Source: Apoda limacodes
Lineage: Eukaryota > Arthropoda > Insecta > Lepidoptera > Limacodidae
NCBI GenBank assembly: GCA_946406115.1
Contig: OX291542.1
Span: forward strand, 24,687,321-24,751,320
DNA length: 64,000 nucleotides
Direction of reading: 5' to 3'
The notes under the pieces were generated by a model. That model worked only from the letters and a program-made list of their open reading frames with translations, searched no databases and was not told the origin of the DNA. Position numbers and translations under genes: made by a program. Positions 1-10,705 of this stretch are shown here, one piece after another. How positions within the stretch are numbered: position 1 is the stretch's first letter; every line of letters begins with the position of its first letter.

Positions 1-1
1 T

Positions 2-1897
2 CCTACTCCTAAATCGCGTAAGGAGGTTCGTCGTTTTTTAGGAACAGCTAGTTACTATAGACGTTTTATACCCAATTTTAGTACTGTAGCTGGTCCTCTT
101 AATTTATTAACGTCTGCGGGTAAAAATACGCCAAGATTTAAATGGACGAAAGAAGCGGATAACGCATTTAATACTTTGAAAAATCATTTTGTAAATACAC
201 CTATTTTAGCTTGTCCCAATTATGATCTACCATTTAGTGTACATTGTGATGCATCTGGTTTTGGCATAGGTGCAATGCTTACTCAAGAGGTAGACGGCAA
301 TGAGGTTGTTGTGGCATACATGAGTAAGTCTTTATCTAAACAACAACGGAATTACTCGGCCACGGAGCGAGAAACGCTAGCGGTTATTCTAGCATTAGAG
401 CATTGGCGTTGTTTTCTTGACAACGGGAAACAATTTATTATTTTTACTGACCATGCTGCATTGAAATGGTTTTTAAAATTATCTAATCCAACGGGTAGGT
501 TAGCCAGATGGACCATTCGGTTGTCTTGCTTTAATTTTATTTTAAAACATAAAAGAGGAAAGGACAATGTCGTTCCTGATATTTTATCTCGGTCTACCCC
601 TATAATAGAGGACACATCAACTGACGTACAGACTGACGTAGATGATGTTTTCCATAAATACGTAGAACCAATTGATACTGATCGGAGTATGATTTGGTAC
701 GAACAAAAGCGTACCAATTGCTTAAATAATCCATCAGATTGTTTAGATTTTTGTATTAAAGACGGGAAATTACTTAAAAAAGTTGAAACGGAACCTGATA
801 GTGATTACATGTGGAAGGAGGTTCCGAATCCTAACGATAGGCTTAATATTATTGCGGCTAAACATACGGAGCCATCAAACTCACATTTTGGTGCTTTTAA
901 GACTTTTAAAAAGATATTAAAAGATTTTTATTGGCCAGGAATGTTCCGCCAGATATCTAAATACATAGCTGATTGTTCTACATGCTTGGGTTACAAGCAT
1001 CAAAACCATTCCCCATTTGGTGTCATGGGAAAACCTAAAATTTGTTCACGTCCTTTTCAATGTATCTCCATTGACTTAGTTGGTCCTCTACCAATGACAA
1101 GGGATAGGAATCAAAACATCTTGGTTGTCACATGTTGTTTCAGTAAATACTGTTTAATTTTTCCTTTAAAAAAAGCCACAGCGGCTAATGTATTAAAAAC
1201 CTTGGAAAACGATGTTTTCTTGGTTTACGGAGTACCCCAAACAATAATTATGGACAATGGTTCACAATTTACCAGTCACGATTGTAAAAATCTTTGGGAA
1301 AAATATAACATTCCAAAAGTATTTTACACTCCACGATACTGTCCACAAGTAAATACTGTGGAACGTTATAATAAAACTATTATTACGGCTATTGCAGCCT
1401 TAGTAGGCGAAGATCACCGAACTTGGGACAAATTTATTCCACAAGTACAAATGGCTATTAATTCGTCTTGTAATCATACGACTGGCTATTCACCAGCGTT
1501 TTTAGTTTTCGGCCGTGAATTAGTGACCGATGGTAATATTTTCGCGAAGTACGAGGACTTCGACAATTTCGTATTTATGCCCAGGGATATTTATGCTGAG
1601 CATACCGGGTTTCTTGCTAATATATTTAACAAGGTTGAATTAGCTTTATATAAGGCACATCAGAAGAACGCAGAACATTATAATCTGCGTCGTACTTTTA
1701 AAGAGTTTAATATTAATGATTATGTATGGAGACGCAATCACGTTTTAAGTGATGCCGGTGCTTATTTCAGCACTAAGCTAGCTCCGAAATTCGTAAAATG
1801 TCGCGTTATACGTAAAGTTTCGCCGTTAGTATACGAACTGGTGGACTTAAATGATAAAAATGTGGGTATTTACCATATTAAAGATTTTAAATGTTGA
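2..1897 (+). CDS. pol: Gypsy pol polyprotein, C-terminal part (RT end, RNase H, integrase)
   Basis: The frame is open from base 2, and the first internal ATG at 176 is not a real start. Upstream of that ATG the reading shows the RT connection region (RRFLG.A.YYRRFIPNFS). RNase H follows, with its acidic residues in FSVHCDASG, SATERETLA and FTDHAALKW (about 237-470). Integrase has the HHCC finger (H-x8-H ... C-x2-C, about 865-990) and a D,D,E core seen in SIDLVGPL, IIMDNGSQFTS and NTVERYNKT (about 1070-1375). A C-terminal tail with a GPY/F-like region ends at TGA. In this family the enzyme copies element RNA and inserts the DNA. No internal stops are seen. It is a 3' fragment only because of the window edge. 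Confidence 0.93.
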   Translation, partial: PTPKSRKEVRRFLGTASYYRRFIPNFSTVAGPLNLLTSAGKNTPRFKWTKEADNAFNTLKNHFVNTPILACPNYDLPFSVHCDASGFGIGAMLTQEVDGNEVVVAYMSKSLSKQQRNYSATERETLAVILALEHWRCFLDNGKQFIIFTDHAALKWFLKLSNPTGRLARWTIRLSCFNFILKHKRGKDNVVPDILSRSTPIIEDTSTDVQTDVDDVFHKYVEPIDTDRSMIWYEQKRTNCLNNPSDCLDFCIKDGKLLKKVETEPDSDYMWKEVPNPNDRLNIIAAKHTEPSNSHFGAFKTFKKILKDFYWPGMFRQISKYIADCSTCLGYKHQNHSPFGVMGKPKICSRPFQCISIDLVGPLPMTRDRNQNILVVTCCFSKYCLIFPLKKATAANVLKTLENDVFLVYGVPQTIIMDNGSQFTSHDCKNLWEKYNIPKVFYTPRYCPQVNTVERYNKTIITAIAALVGEDHRTWDKFIPQVQMAINSSCNHTTGYSPAFLVFGRELVTDGNIFAKYEDFDNFVFMPRDIYAEHTGFLANIFNKVELALYKAHQKNAEHYNLRRTFKEFNINDYVWRRNHVLSDAGAYFSTKLAPKFVKCRVIRKVSPLVYELVDLNDKNVGIYHIKDFKC

Positions 1898-2110
1898 AGA
1901 TACCTCTTAAATTGAGGGCACATATTGTGCAATTTAATTATAATTAACCACATATGTAATGGACCAAAGAAATTGGTTTTTAAAGCATTTGCTTTATATA
2001 TTATTGTTTATGAAGCTAATATATGCTTTCCTTATTGTTTTACAACTAACTTAAGAGTTAGTGATGTGTTTTTTAAATTACTATTCACGATATGTTGTTT
2101 TTTTTTACGT

Positions 2111-2360
2111 CTTCAAAATTCAAAAAGTCATTTGAACGACACAGTCTTTATTATAAAAATAACATTTAGACCTAATTTAATTTATATTCCTCTTTAACCA
2201 TCTTCAAAATTCTAAAAGTCATTTGAACGACACCGTCGTTATTATAAAAATAACATTTAGACCTAATTTAATTTATATTCCTCTTTAACCTTTTTCAAAA
2301 TGCAAAAAGTCATTTTAACGACACCGTAGTTTTATAAAAATAACGTTTAGGCCTTTATTA
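2111..2360 (+). repeat. Tandem array, about 91-bp unit, about 2.7 copies
   Basis: The unit starts near CTTCAAAATT and recurs at 2111, 2202 and 2293; the first two copies are nearly identical and the third is diverged. Each carries AAAAAGTCATTT, ACGACAC and TTATAAAAATAAC blocks. It lies between the pol stop and the LTR, so it belongs to the retrotransposon's 3' non-coding part. No coding capacity is seen. Confidence 0.85.
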
Positions 2361-2980
2361 ATATCTTTTATTTCCTTTAGAGGAAAAATAATTTTATTTT
2401 CTTTCGATTGGCATGCAAGAGATGCTTTGATTTGTATTTATATTTAACTACGAATAATAATTTTCATAAAAGTCGATTGGACGCATTCTTTATTTAAATA
2501 GTTTAACTGATTCTCAAAAAAGCTATTTGTTCTCTCACGTCAAGAAACGTAATTTCTATATTGTACATTTTTCTTGTCTACTTGACACGTAATTGAAACG
2601 TAATTTAACGTTATTTTATTTTTTTTCTCAATATTACTATAACAACGACAAATTTCGTTGTTGATGTCTGCGACATTATTTATTGTAATTTTCTTTATAT
2701 AGTTTCTTTAGTAGTACTCCTTCCTTGGGTCGGTTATACGACTTTTGCGTTAATAAATGGAGACCAAAGATCAGGACATCTTTGGCTCATTATTAATTCT
2801 AAAAGCTATTGTAGCTTATTATATAAAAATACTTAATTTATTTTAACTAATTTTCTTTATTAATTATCTAATTTCTTACTCGTTTTACTTTCTAGCTACT
2901 TTCAAACTTGCAATTTTAGACAGTCTCTTTAATATTTATCCCATAATTAATGGTTTTTAATACAGCGGGGTTTTATTATT

Positions 2981-3100
2981 GAGCAGTATGACAACTCATT
3001 AAATAAGCTTATGTCCAAAATATGGAGCGGATTGACAACTCCTTAAAAAAGCCCTTGTCCAGGAATTGAGCGGTGGGATAACTCATTAAATAAGCCTTAT
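2981..3100 (+). repeat. Short tandem array, about 43-44-bp unit, about 2.7 copies
   Basis: Units begin GAGC(A/G)G at 2981, 3025 and 3068 and share the core GACAACTCATTAAATAAGC with a few changes. This is a second array inside the 1.5-kb non-coding region between pol and the LTR. Confidence 0.75.
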
Positions 3101-3389
3101 ATCGTATTCCTAGTTGTAATAAGGCATTTGGCCAAAATACAACAATTAACATCAAGTCCCTTACAGATCGGTCATGGGGTTCCTTAGCGGTTATGCCCTT
3201 CGTGTGTGGATGAATGAATAGGAAGTATATGAGGTTAGCGTGTTAGGTTGGGTTAGTATGAGTGATGAGGTTAGAGTATTAGATGCGTACGTGATGTAAG
3301 TTTTTAGGGATCGGTTCTGTTTTTTAAATTATTAAACTAACAGCCCGGAAAATTCGTCTAACCGAATTTTCACGAGGAAGGGGGGATAT

Positions 3390-4195
3390 TGTAGCGAGTG
3401 AAGTATTTTATTTTGTATATGTAGTGTGTAATTAGCTTTAAATTACCCTTTTGCGTGTTATGTCAAAATCATTGTAAAATTCTATATCCATACATGCATG
3501 GAATGCCATACTCATTTACGTCAACAGTCTTTTAAATCTGATTTTTAAAAAGATGACAGATGGAAAATTATTCAAAGGGAGTCTTTGGGAGATTTTCTCA
3601 AGGATAGATGTTTAAAACCAAAATTTGCAATTTTTACCTAAAATAAATAGGAGTTAATCTTTTTGAAGTGCATCAAGTTCTTCGAGAAACAGGAACTAAG
3701 GAGATGTAAATTACAAGAGGAACTTACTACACGATTTTAATAAGAGAAGGTTTGAATTTCTCGATAAACTATCTCAAGGTTGTGGGTTCTACCATAAACC
3801 CTCCCATCAGGTACCTAAGTGCATTTATTTGGTTAGGTGATTATTGCTATATCGATTCTGCGGATTGGCTTTTTTTCGCCATATTGATTTTTAATTTCTC
3901 AATCTGAAAAGAATGATAAAAGCATAGATTGCTGAAAATTGGTGAAAATTACATCATATTACGATTAATTGATATTTTCGACAATACAGTCGACCCGAAG
4001 GAAAAATTACGATACCATCGTCTAAATAGGAAAAAGACGGCAAAACAGATAAATTCAGAAACTGGATTTATTATGGAATTATAGACTTTCAAATTGTTTA
4101 TTTGTGAATCAGTGATTGTATATAAAACTAAAAATAAATTGTATTAACGAACCTATCTTTTCACTTATCTTCCCCTGGGGAATTGAGTCTTAACA
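3390..4195 (+). repeat. 3' long terminal repeat
   Basis: A purine tract (AGGAAGGGGGGA) ends a few bases before TGTAGCG at 3390, and the right border TTAACA ends at 4195, giving TG...CA ends and about 806 bp. An AATAAA-like signal lies near 4131, in the 3' part. Just outside is a C-rich stretch (4200-4225). The end assignment is by motif only, since the 5' LTR is not in the window. Confidence 0.72.
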
Positions 4196-4323
4196 GTCTG
4201 CCCCCCCCAGCCAAGCCTGCCCCCCCTAATCCAAAAGGCTGGCTATACCCATGTCCAGTGCTAAATAGTTCCGTACATGTGAACGAAGCAAGTTAAATAA
4301 AACCCTTAATAATAACAAATATA

Positions 4324-4329
4324 TTTATT
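4324..4329 (-). terminator. Poly(A) signal of the 4340-6019 gene
   Basis: AATAAA on the minus strand, about 10 bases beyond the TAG stop of the terminal exon. It supports that exon being a true gene end with a very short 3' UTR. The Gypsy LTR ends only about 130 bases further on. Confidence 0.55.
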
Positions 4330-4339
4330 GTATACAGAA

Positions 4340-6019
4340 CTACTGCTGTGGTTCAGAACTAATATAATTGAATGTTACATCAGGAATGTTAATCTCGTTT
4401 TCCAAATGAGGTGGGATGGTGTGGTTGCAGTACTGATAGGTGTTGATGACGGCATTTCCTTGGAAGTATCCAGTCGGATCCTGTCGTACCACGTGGAGGT
4501 GGTCGTCACCCAGGGTGAACTGGACCTGGGGTGGGGCTGCCCAGTCGCAAACGGTACTTACTTCTTTTCTCACTCCTGCTGGGTTTACGCAGAACATCTG
4601 GAAAACGTTATTTCATTGTGGAATTTAGTGCAGTTTGTTTCAGAGCAATTAATGTTCTAAAAGTCAGACAGAATTTGTGTACCTAGTAAGTCTTTCAAAA
4701 ATTACTTAAAGCCCCGAATTTTATAAATGAAACCCAAGGAATCCCTACCAAGGCAGAATTTCTCCCATCAGGCCACGTCAAATTACAAGAAAAAAAATAC
4801 TAAAATATAATTTTGTTTAACAACCTTTTAACCTTATGAAATTGTTTAATTTTAACTGCGACAGATTTTTTTTATTTTTAAATTAATATCACGGTTTTAG
4901 TTTTTCGAGATAAATCTGCACGTTATACCTAATAACATAGCTGGGCATTAACTCGGTAATCCGTTAATCGTTAATTAACGAAGTTAACATTTTGATTAAC
5001 GGATTAACTTTTAAAAATGTTAACGGTCACGTTAACTTCTGTTACTACGCAGAAGTCCGTTAATCGTTAATCCAATGCCTTCTATTTACCTCACGGCACC
5101 GCGGCGGGGCACGAGAAACAGGTTCAGACAAGAATGAAACGACAAGTGCCGGGCGGCGCGTGGCAGCGAGTGATACAAAAACAAAACTAGATATATTTTG
5201 CCGGCGCGTGCGAGTAAGGAAACTTCGAAGAGATTTGTTTCTTATTTTGCCGGCGCGTGCGAGTAAGGAAACTGCGAAGAGATTTGGTGCTTAGAGTGTT
5301 TTGTTTGTTGTTATTATAAATTACTGTCAGTGATCATTTGCGTGTTGATAAAGAAGAGTGCAGTCTAATTTAGTTAGCGCAAAGTCGCGCTAAAATGTGG
5401 TTGGATATGAAATCAAAAGACTCGTTCAACGATGCTGCGTTCCTCGGGGAACAGATATTCATTAAATACAATACTGCTATACCCTCAAGCGCTTCAGTTG
5501 AACGTCTGTTTTCCACGGGTAAAGACATTTTAACACCAAAACGAGCCTCGCTTTCAGACGAAAACTTCAGCATGTTAATGTTCATGAAGGGGAATTGCAC
5601 CTTATGCCCGACGATCAAATTACACATTTGGATTATACAAGTATTTTGTTTTGTTCCTATCCTGTTAACTTCCAGAACCTAAACCAACAGGTTTTATAAT
5701 TTCACTAACGCAACAATATAAGAATGCAATTTTACACATATTAACGGATTAACGATTAACGTTAACTTACAATAATTCTTCCGAAATGTAACGCTTTACG
5801 TTTAACGAAGCTAACTTTTTTTGTAGCGGATTAACGATTAACGAAGTAAACTATTTGATTAACGGTGCCCAGCTATGCTTATAAATTAGTGGGCTAAACC
5901 CTGACATTGTCCTTCAACTGGTGAACGACCGTGACTTACTTGTTGATAAGCTTCACGTTGACCTGGTGGTATGTACGCCACTGGATATGTAAGCGTGTAC
6001 CGAGAAGGATAGTCAGTTT
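4340..6019 (-). CDS. Unrecognised gene, last two coding exons
   Basis: Exon A is 6019-5940 (80 bp), with acceptor TTTCAG at its 5' end and donor GTAAGT at its 3' end. Exon B is 4597-4340, with acceptor TTTCCAG and a TAG stop. Exon A ends in phase 0 and exon B opens in phase 0; exon A needs a phase-1 donor upstream. The 112 codons include YPVAYIPPGQREAYQQ, then CVNPAG, VCDWAAPPQVQF, a Y-x-Y-C-N-H-T stretch and the ending NYISSEPQQ. Three cysteines and one N-glycosylation sequon suggest a secreted or lumenal part, but this is inference and I do not recognise the family. An internal GTAAGT at about 4561 could give a shorter alternative product. The intron hosts a hAT remnant. Upstream exons were not found. 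Confidence 0.6.
4936..5877 (+). mobile_element. Non-autonomous hAT transposon
   Basis: Ends are inverted copies of CATAGCTGGGCA (4936-4947 and 5866-5877). Subterminal regions are full of GATTAACG motifs in both orientations. Flanks CTAATAA (left) and CTTATAA (right) match at 6 of 7 bases, which fits a decayed 7-8 bp target duplication. The interior keeps only the end of a hAT transposase. A 49-bp direct duplication (GCCGGCGCGTGCGAGTAAGG) lies at 5196-5291. It sits in the intron of the minus-strand gene. Confidence 0.8.
5395..5682 (+). pseudogene. hAT transposase C-terminal dimerisation remnant
   Basis: The reading contains AIPSSASVERLFSTG, ILTPKRASLSDENF and a MFMKGN-like end, which is the conserved hAT C-terminal dimerisation block that normally ends the transposase. 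The catalytic DDE parts are missing, so this copy cannot encode an active enzyme. An ATG at 5395 gives a 95-codon reading whose last third is likely non-protein tail. Confidence 0.82.
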
Positions 6020-6039
6020 CTGAAATAGACATAAAATAA

Positions 6040-6415
6040 TTTTCTTAAACATGCTACGATATGCGATCATATATTGCACACGCTTCTTTGGGGTAAATCG
6101 TACTTGCAGTACAGTATCAGAGAGCGACCCGCAATGTTTTATCCGTACACTCGAGCGGCCAAATATGAAATTTGAAAATGGAACGAAACTTTTTAAACCC
6201 GAACATTGATAACTAAAGAGATAACTCATGAAGTTTTATTGTAATTTCGGACTAGTACAACAAAAATAATGCGCCATTATCATAATTTAAAAAAGTAAAC
6301 AAAGAGATCGACATTTGAACGCGGCGAATTAACGGCAAAATTACCTAAACTATTTTTATTATTGTCAATACAGTCGTCAATATAATTAGTTTTTTAACAC
6401 GCCTGTTTGAGAAAA
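6040..6415 (+). repeat. TIR repeat, copy A (partner at 35679-36024)
   Basis: Imperfect terminal repeats TTTTCTTAAACATGC (left) and GCCTGTTTGAGAAAA (right) bound about 376 bp that match the reverse complement of 35679-36024, including GAGAGCGACCCGCAATG, AATGCGCCATT and ACATTTGAACGCGGCGAATT blocks. No ORF of note; MITE-like. Homology runs slightly beyond the right end (AGCACT...CAAGCCTT), so the true border may lie further out. Confidence 0.7.
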
Positions 6416-6435
6416 GCACTAAACAAGCCTTGTAC

Positions 6436-8339
6436 TATTCCTATACAAAATAATAATGGTAAAAGTTAAATACTATATTAATGTAAGGAGATTATTAATG
6501 TTTCTTCATCCATCTTATTTCGATAGTGTAGCAGAAACAAAATATGAACATATTACATGGACAAAATCGTCAGTTATCGATAACCAGAAGTTATATTTTA
6601 CCTTTAGACACCACTGTGCAGTGTGGCGGTGAATGTAGTATGCCCTGCAAACCCATGATGAGAGATAATAACGAGACCGCTCCAGTAAATGAGAACATGT
6701 TTAACACTATGCAATTTTTTTTATTGCTATTACTAAAAAAACATCAGACAAATTATATGTGTTCGTTACCGCAGTATAAGCCTTAACTAACTTTTATAAC
6801 ATGTGTCTTATTTATTTATTTTCAGCAATATTAAACAACATGTTGCATACAAATGATCTATTTTCGTTCTTATATGAAATGCCGTAAGTTAGTACAATTT
6901 TTTTAACACTGTTATTTAGGTTGGATTGCACCATCTGACTTTAAAAATAACAAAAAGGCTTATGTTTTAAAAGAAACATGATAAAATGTGCACATAATGT
7001 TACAAAATTTAATCAGCTATCATTAGAAGTCATCATTATGTCACGGAAAGTATACTTTTTTTGCAATGAATGAACTAAAATAAATTCTAGTTTTGAAATC
7101 CCAAGGTTTTCAACAATTTTCATGAAATGGAGAACTTTCATTGCTGCGAAAACCTGTTGAGAGTCGTGGATAGAGTAGAGCGTTTTAAATTGACAAACAG
7201 CTATTTTTACGGATAAAGATTTTCCACATACCTACTAAAAAATCGTTTATGTAAAAAATAGATATGCTCACTATTAAGTAGGTACCTGGTATTTTAAGTT
7301 TTACACTTAGTCCAAAAATACTGCTGCGTTCAGCTGTGTCAACTATACCTATACAGCGACCAGTAATACACCCTAACTACAGTATAGGTAATAGCTAGTA
7401 ATAGCACTTACTAGTGTCGACCCCACCTCTTCTCTATTATGATCCTATTATCGATAATTTCTTTTTGTAGTTAAAAACGCGATTTTTGCACGAAGTGACC
7501 AAAGTGTGCCCAAACGCAGGACAACTAAGGCCCGCAATCCTCCAATGACTAACCAATAAATAGCAACAGTGAACTTTTTTTCTTAGTTTGTCAGGTACCT
7601 ATATATAGGTACATAAAGGTAGTATACTAAGTTTAAACCAAGTATAAACTAAGTGAAATAAGTGTTGCCCATGTTACCTACTTAAGGCCTTCATATACAG
7701 CATTTTATTATTCAATTTATCATAATGCGCTTTGTATAAAAATAAATAAATATTATCTATTAGGGTGCTGCTAGTGTGCAGTATATGGGGGCCTTAAATA
7801 AACATTGTTCAATAACAAATGTGATGTATGTATATGTGAATATAAATTAATTAAAATTTAAGATTATAATTAAATTCAAAATATGTAATAAATTGAGAAA
7901 TGCCTAGGTGGTTTAACCAATAAACCTACAACATTTTTAGAACATGATACCGTACAATGGTTTCCTCGAATAGCCAGTAGGTAAAGCGATAAGGAAAACG
8001 GGGCATAACGGTATTTTACATGTTTGATCAAATAAACAGGAAATAATAAGGCTCAGTAGGTATATAATAATCGTGCAATAACGTAAGGACCATTTTAGCC
8101 ATTTTGACCCCCCTTACCTCCGTGTAAGGACACAAGATTTTTTGGACTCCTTCTCTAACTTCTTACATAAGATTATACCTATCTTAGTATCCTAATTAAT
8201 TCCTCATTCTGAATAGTCACATAATAATTTCTTTAAATTCTTAGATTTGTTTAGGAAAAAAATAAGATTATATATATATCTATAAATAAAAATAAAATAT
8301 AATACTTTAAAAACTTTTTTAATTAAATTTATTTTACCA
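6436..8339. other. AT-rich DNA without recognisable gene
   Basis: Short open frames only, with no domain motif, no clear exon with good splice borders and no tandem array. Contains TAGGTA-rich stretches typical of the surrounding intergenic DNA. Confidence 0.5.
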
Positions 8340-8500
8340 CTTTGTCGGCCTTATGAATATGTATACCGATGCCAAATTACAGCTTTCTAGTACTAATGGT
8401 CTTTGATCTAAGCCACGGACAGACAGACAGACGGACGGATGGACATGGCAAGACTAAAAGGATTTCTTGTCGGCTACGGAACTCTGAAAAAAGTTTAAAA
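8340..8500 (+). repeat. Dispersed repeat with GACAGACAGACGGACGGA tract
   Basis: Fragment ending in a CGGACAGACAGACAGACGGACGGATGG tract (about 8415-8441, split here by description) followed by CGGCTACGGAACTCTGAAAA. The same tail type recurs at 12.1-12.35, 14.5, 36.6, 39.4, 42.35 and 43.2 kb. Such tails are very common in lepidopteran genomes; the exact family was not determined. Confidence 0.55.
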
Positions 8501-9369
8501 AGTAGTTTAACAAACTAAGATGGTGCATGGTTACCAACCAACAAAACAGAACGCCTATAGCTCGACATCAATTACATATTTACAAGTATTTCCATCACCG
8601 CGCTTATTCGCATCCATGCATCAAGAGTTTTGAATTTATTTTTAAAATCCTTTATTTTGATATCCCAAATACGGGATCAGCACGAAAACTATATAAAAAT
8701 GTTCATTTGTCTAATGCACGGCTAGTTTAGGCCGGGCGCATATTACGAAAAATTTGGAATAAACAATTATATACTAGTATAATAGTAAACAGAGTTAATT
8801 ATATGGTAAGAGTTTGTACACATCCACGGAGCACTTACAGCAGAGATATACTCGCTGAAATTTAGTGCGGAGTTGTTACTGTAGGAAACCTTGCTATCAC
8901 TATAATATTAGGTCTGGTGAAACGTAGGTTTATAGTATTGAAGAAGTTTAAGTTAGTGCCTTTATTATATGTACTTTGTTTTTGTAAATACTTTCATATT
9001 ATACAAATGGATCTGTATCACCTGCATCCAGCTAGGAGCTATATCACTAGCATCCAAATTGTCAGTCCAACTGGCAGGTCGATCTTTATCGTTCGATTTA
9101 TACATCTCAGTGCAGGCATTCTGCAATAGGTACCTACATTACGATCGTTAGAACAAAACTTAAAAGGTAACAAAGAAACACCACACACAAACGAAGAAGC
9201 ATACTTAATTTTTTACTCGTTATTTCTTTGACATTCAATATTGAATTAATTTAATTCAATAATCAATCCTTAATTCACTAAAAAGTAAAATGCCATTGTT
9301 CGTTTACAAAAGTTAAACGATACGTCCGATATGTAGTCATCAGATCCATTTTTTAGTGAATATCTTTTG
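8501..9369. other. No gene seen
   Basis: Three short overlapping frames of 60-70 codons are present with no motif, no shared phase and no splice support. I regard them as chance. Confidence 0.45.
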
Positions 9370-10530
9370 CTCTGGGTCAGCAACCGTCAATATGGTTCGC
9401 CACGGTCGCTCAACTGGTGACCTACAGTGTATCTCACACACCGATGGACACTAGTTATTGAGAGTCAGGGGGAGGCATTAGCATGTAGCCTGGACCTAGC
9501 GAAGGCGTTCGATCGGGTCTGGCACCGGGGTCTATCGAAGTTGCCATCTTACAGAATACCGGAGGGTCTGTGCAAATGGGTGGCTAGCTTTTTGTCCGGC
9601 AGTCGCATACGAGCTGTATTTGACGGTAGTTGCTTTGATAGCATGAACATTAATGTTAGTATCCCGCAAGGCGCTGTGCTGTCTCCTACGCTGTTTCTAG
9701 TGCATATCAATGACATATTGGACATCAACAACGTACATTACTATGCAGATGACAGTGCTGGAGACGGCTATTACACGGGCCGTACTGGGGACGGGAAAAC
9801 TTGGTTTGATTCAACCCTACAAAGACACAAGTCCGCGCGTCCACCGCTAAGAAAACCCCATTCACTGTGGTCCCACAATTCCAGACCGCTCCCCTATCCA
9901 TCTTCCAGAGCATTGGGATTCTTGGTGTGGTCATCTCCAGCGAGATTATTTGCAAGACATGGTGTACTCAATAGATCAAAGTACTTCACGTCGGGGCAAA
10001 GGTTACTGCTTTACAAGTCGCAAGTTCGGCCCCATATGGAGTACTGCTGCCATCTCTGGGCGGGTGCACCCGGATACCACTTGACTCGGTTCAACGACGG
10101 GCTGTGAGAATTGTCGGCGATTCCATTTAAGTCTAAGGAGAGACTTTGCCTCCCTGTGTGTATTCTACCGCTTATACAATGGGATGTGTTTTGAGGAATT
10201 GTTCGAAATGATGCCCACGGCTACACTGATCACACTGATTGCCATTGGCAGGGAATTTACACACTTTAGAACCTAAATGGTCTCATACAGTGCGGTTTTA
10301 GAGAAACTTCCTCCCGCGAACGCTTGGGTTGTGGAATGAGCTCCTTGCCAAGGTTTTCTCTAAAGACTACAGTATGGGGTTCTTCAAGAAAGAAGTTATT
10401 AGATTTTTGAAGGGACGGCAACGCGCGAGTGATATCCCTGGTGTTGCAAGTGGCCATAGGCTACGGTAACCGCTAACCATCAGGCGGACAGCAAGCTTGT
10501 TTGCCACCTCAGTAGTATAAAAAAAACTAT
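9370..10530 (+). pseudogene. CR1/Jockey-type LINE, reverse transcriptase fragment with 3' end
   Basis: Starting near 9380 the readings give a degraded RT: RHGRSTGDL, LDLAKAFDRVWHRGL, LPEGL-like and FLSG.R, SIPQGAVLSPTLF (PQGS-type block), then YYADDSA with the catalytic Y-x-D-D (about 9739-9760). A later piece reads GQRLLLYKSQVRPHMEYC, then FYRLYNGM after a frame shift. The 3' part (about 10240-10525) is the repeated tail TGACCGCTxACCATCAGGCGGAC...TTGTTTGCCACCT seen elsewhere in the window. Frameshifts and deletions make it inactive. In intact copies the protein copies element RNA at the target site. Confidence 0.85.
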
Positions 10531-10624
10531 GTATCTATTTGGATGTGTCTCTCGAACTACCTATACCTAATAAGGTTTGTCACTTCGACTACAGACTTTA
10601 GTTTGCGGTTGATTTGAGTTGAGT

Positions 10625-10705
10625 ATACAGCAGAGAACCGGGAAAAATGCGGGCAATAGAGGAGGCTTATGTGCAGCAGTGGACCAATATAAGCTGATAT
10701 GATGA
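10625..10705 (+). pseudogene. RTE-type LINE 3' tail
   Basis: Reads EEAYVQQWTNIS then a stop followed by ATATGATGAGT, the same C-terminal ending and TGATATGAT-like tail as the larger RTE copy that ends at 19799. Confidence 0.6.

Larger units (their letters stand above)
1..4195 (+). mobile_element. Gypsy-type LTR retrotransposon, 3' half, cut by window edge
   Basis: Open reading of pol enters from the left edge (end of reverse transcriptase, RNase H, integrase), stops at 1897, and is followed by about 1.5 kb of non-coding DNA, a purine-rich tract at about 3374-3386 and an LTR at 3390-4195 that begins TG and ends CA. The 5' half, primer site and 5' LTR lie outside the window, so neither LTR identity nor target duplication can be checked. 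The order RT-RNase H-integrase is that of Ty3/Gypsy elements. No envelope-like ORF is seen. The long open pol frame suggests a fairly young copy. Confidence 0.9.

Noticed and set aside
352..717. 121-codon minus-strand ORF
   Set aside because: Shadow of the Gypsy RNase H and integrase region.
1925..2197. 90-codon ORF after Gypsy pol as an env gene
   Set aside because: No start context, no envelope features, and it runs into the 91-bp array.
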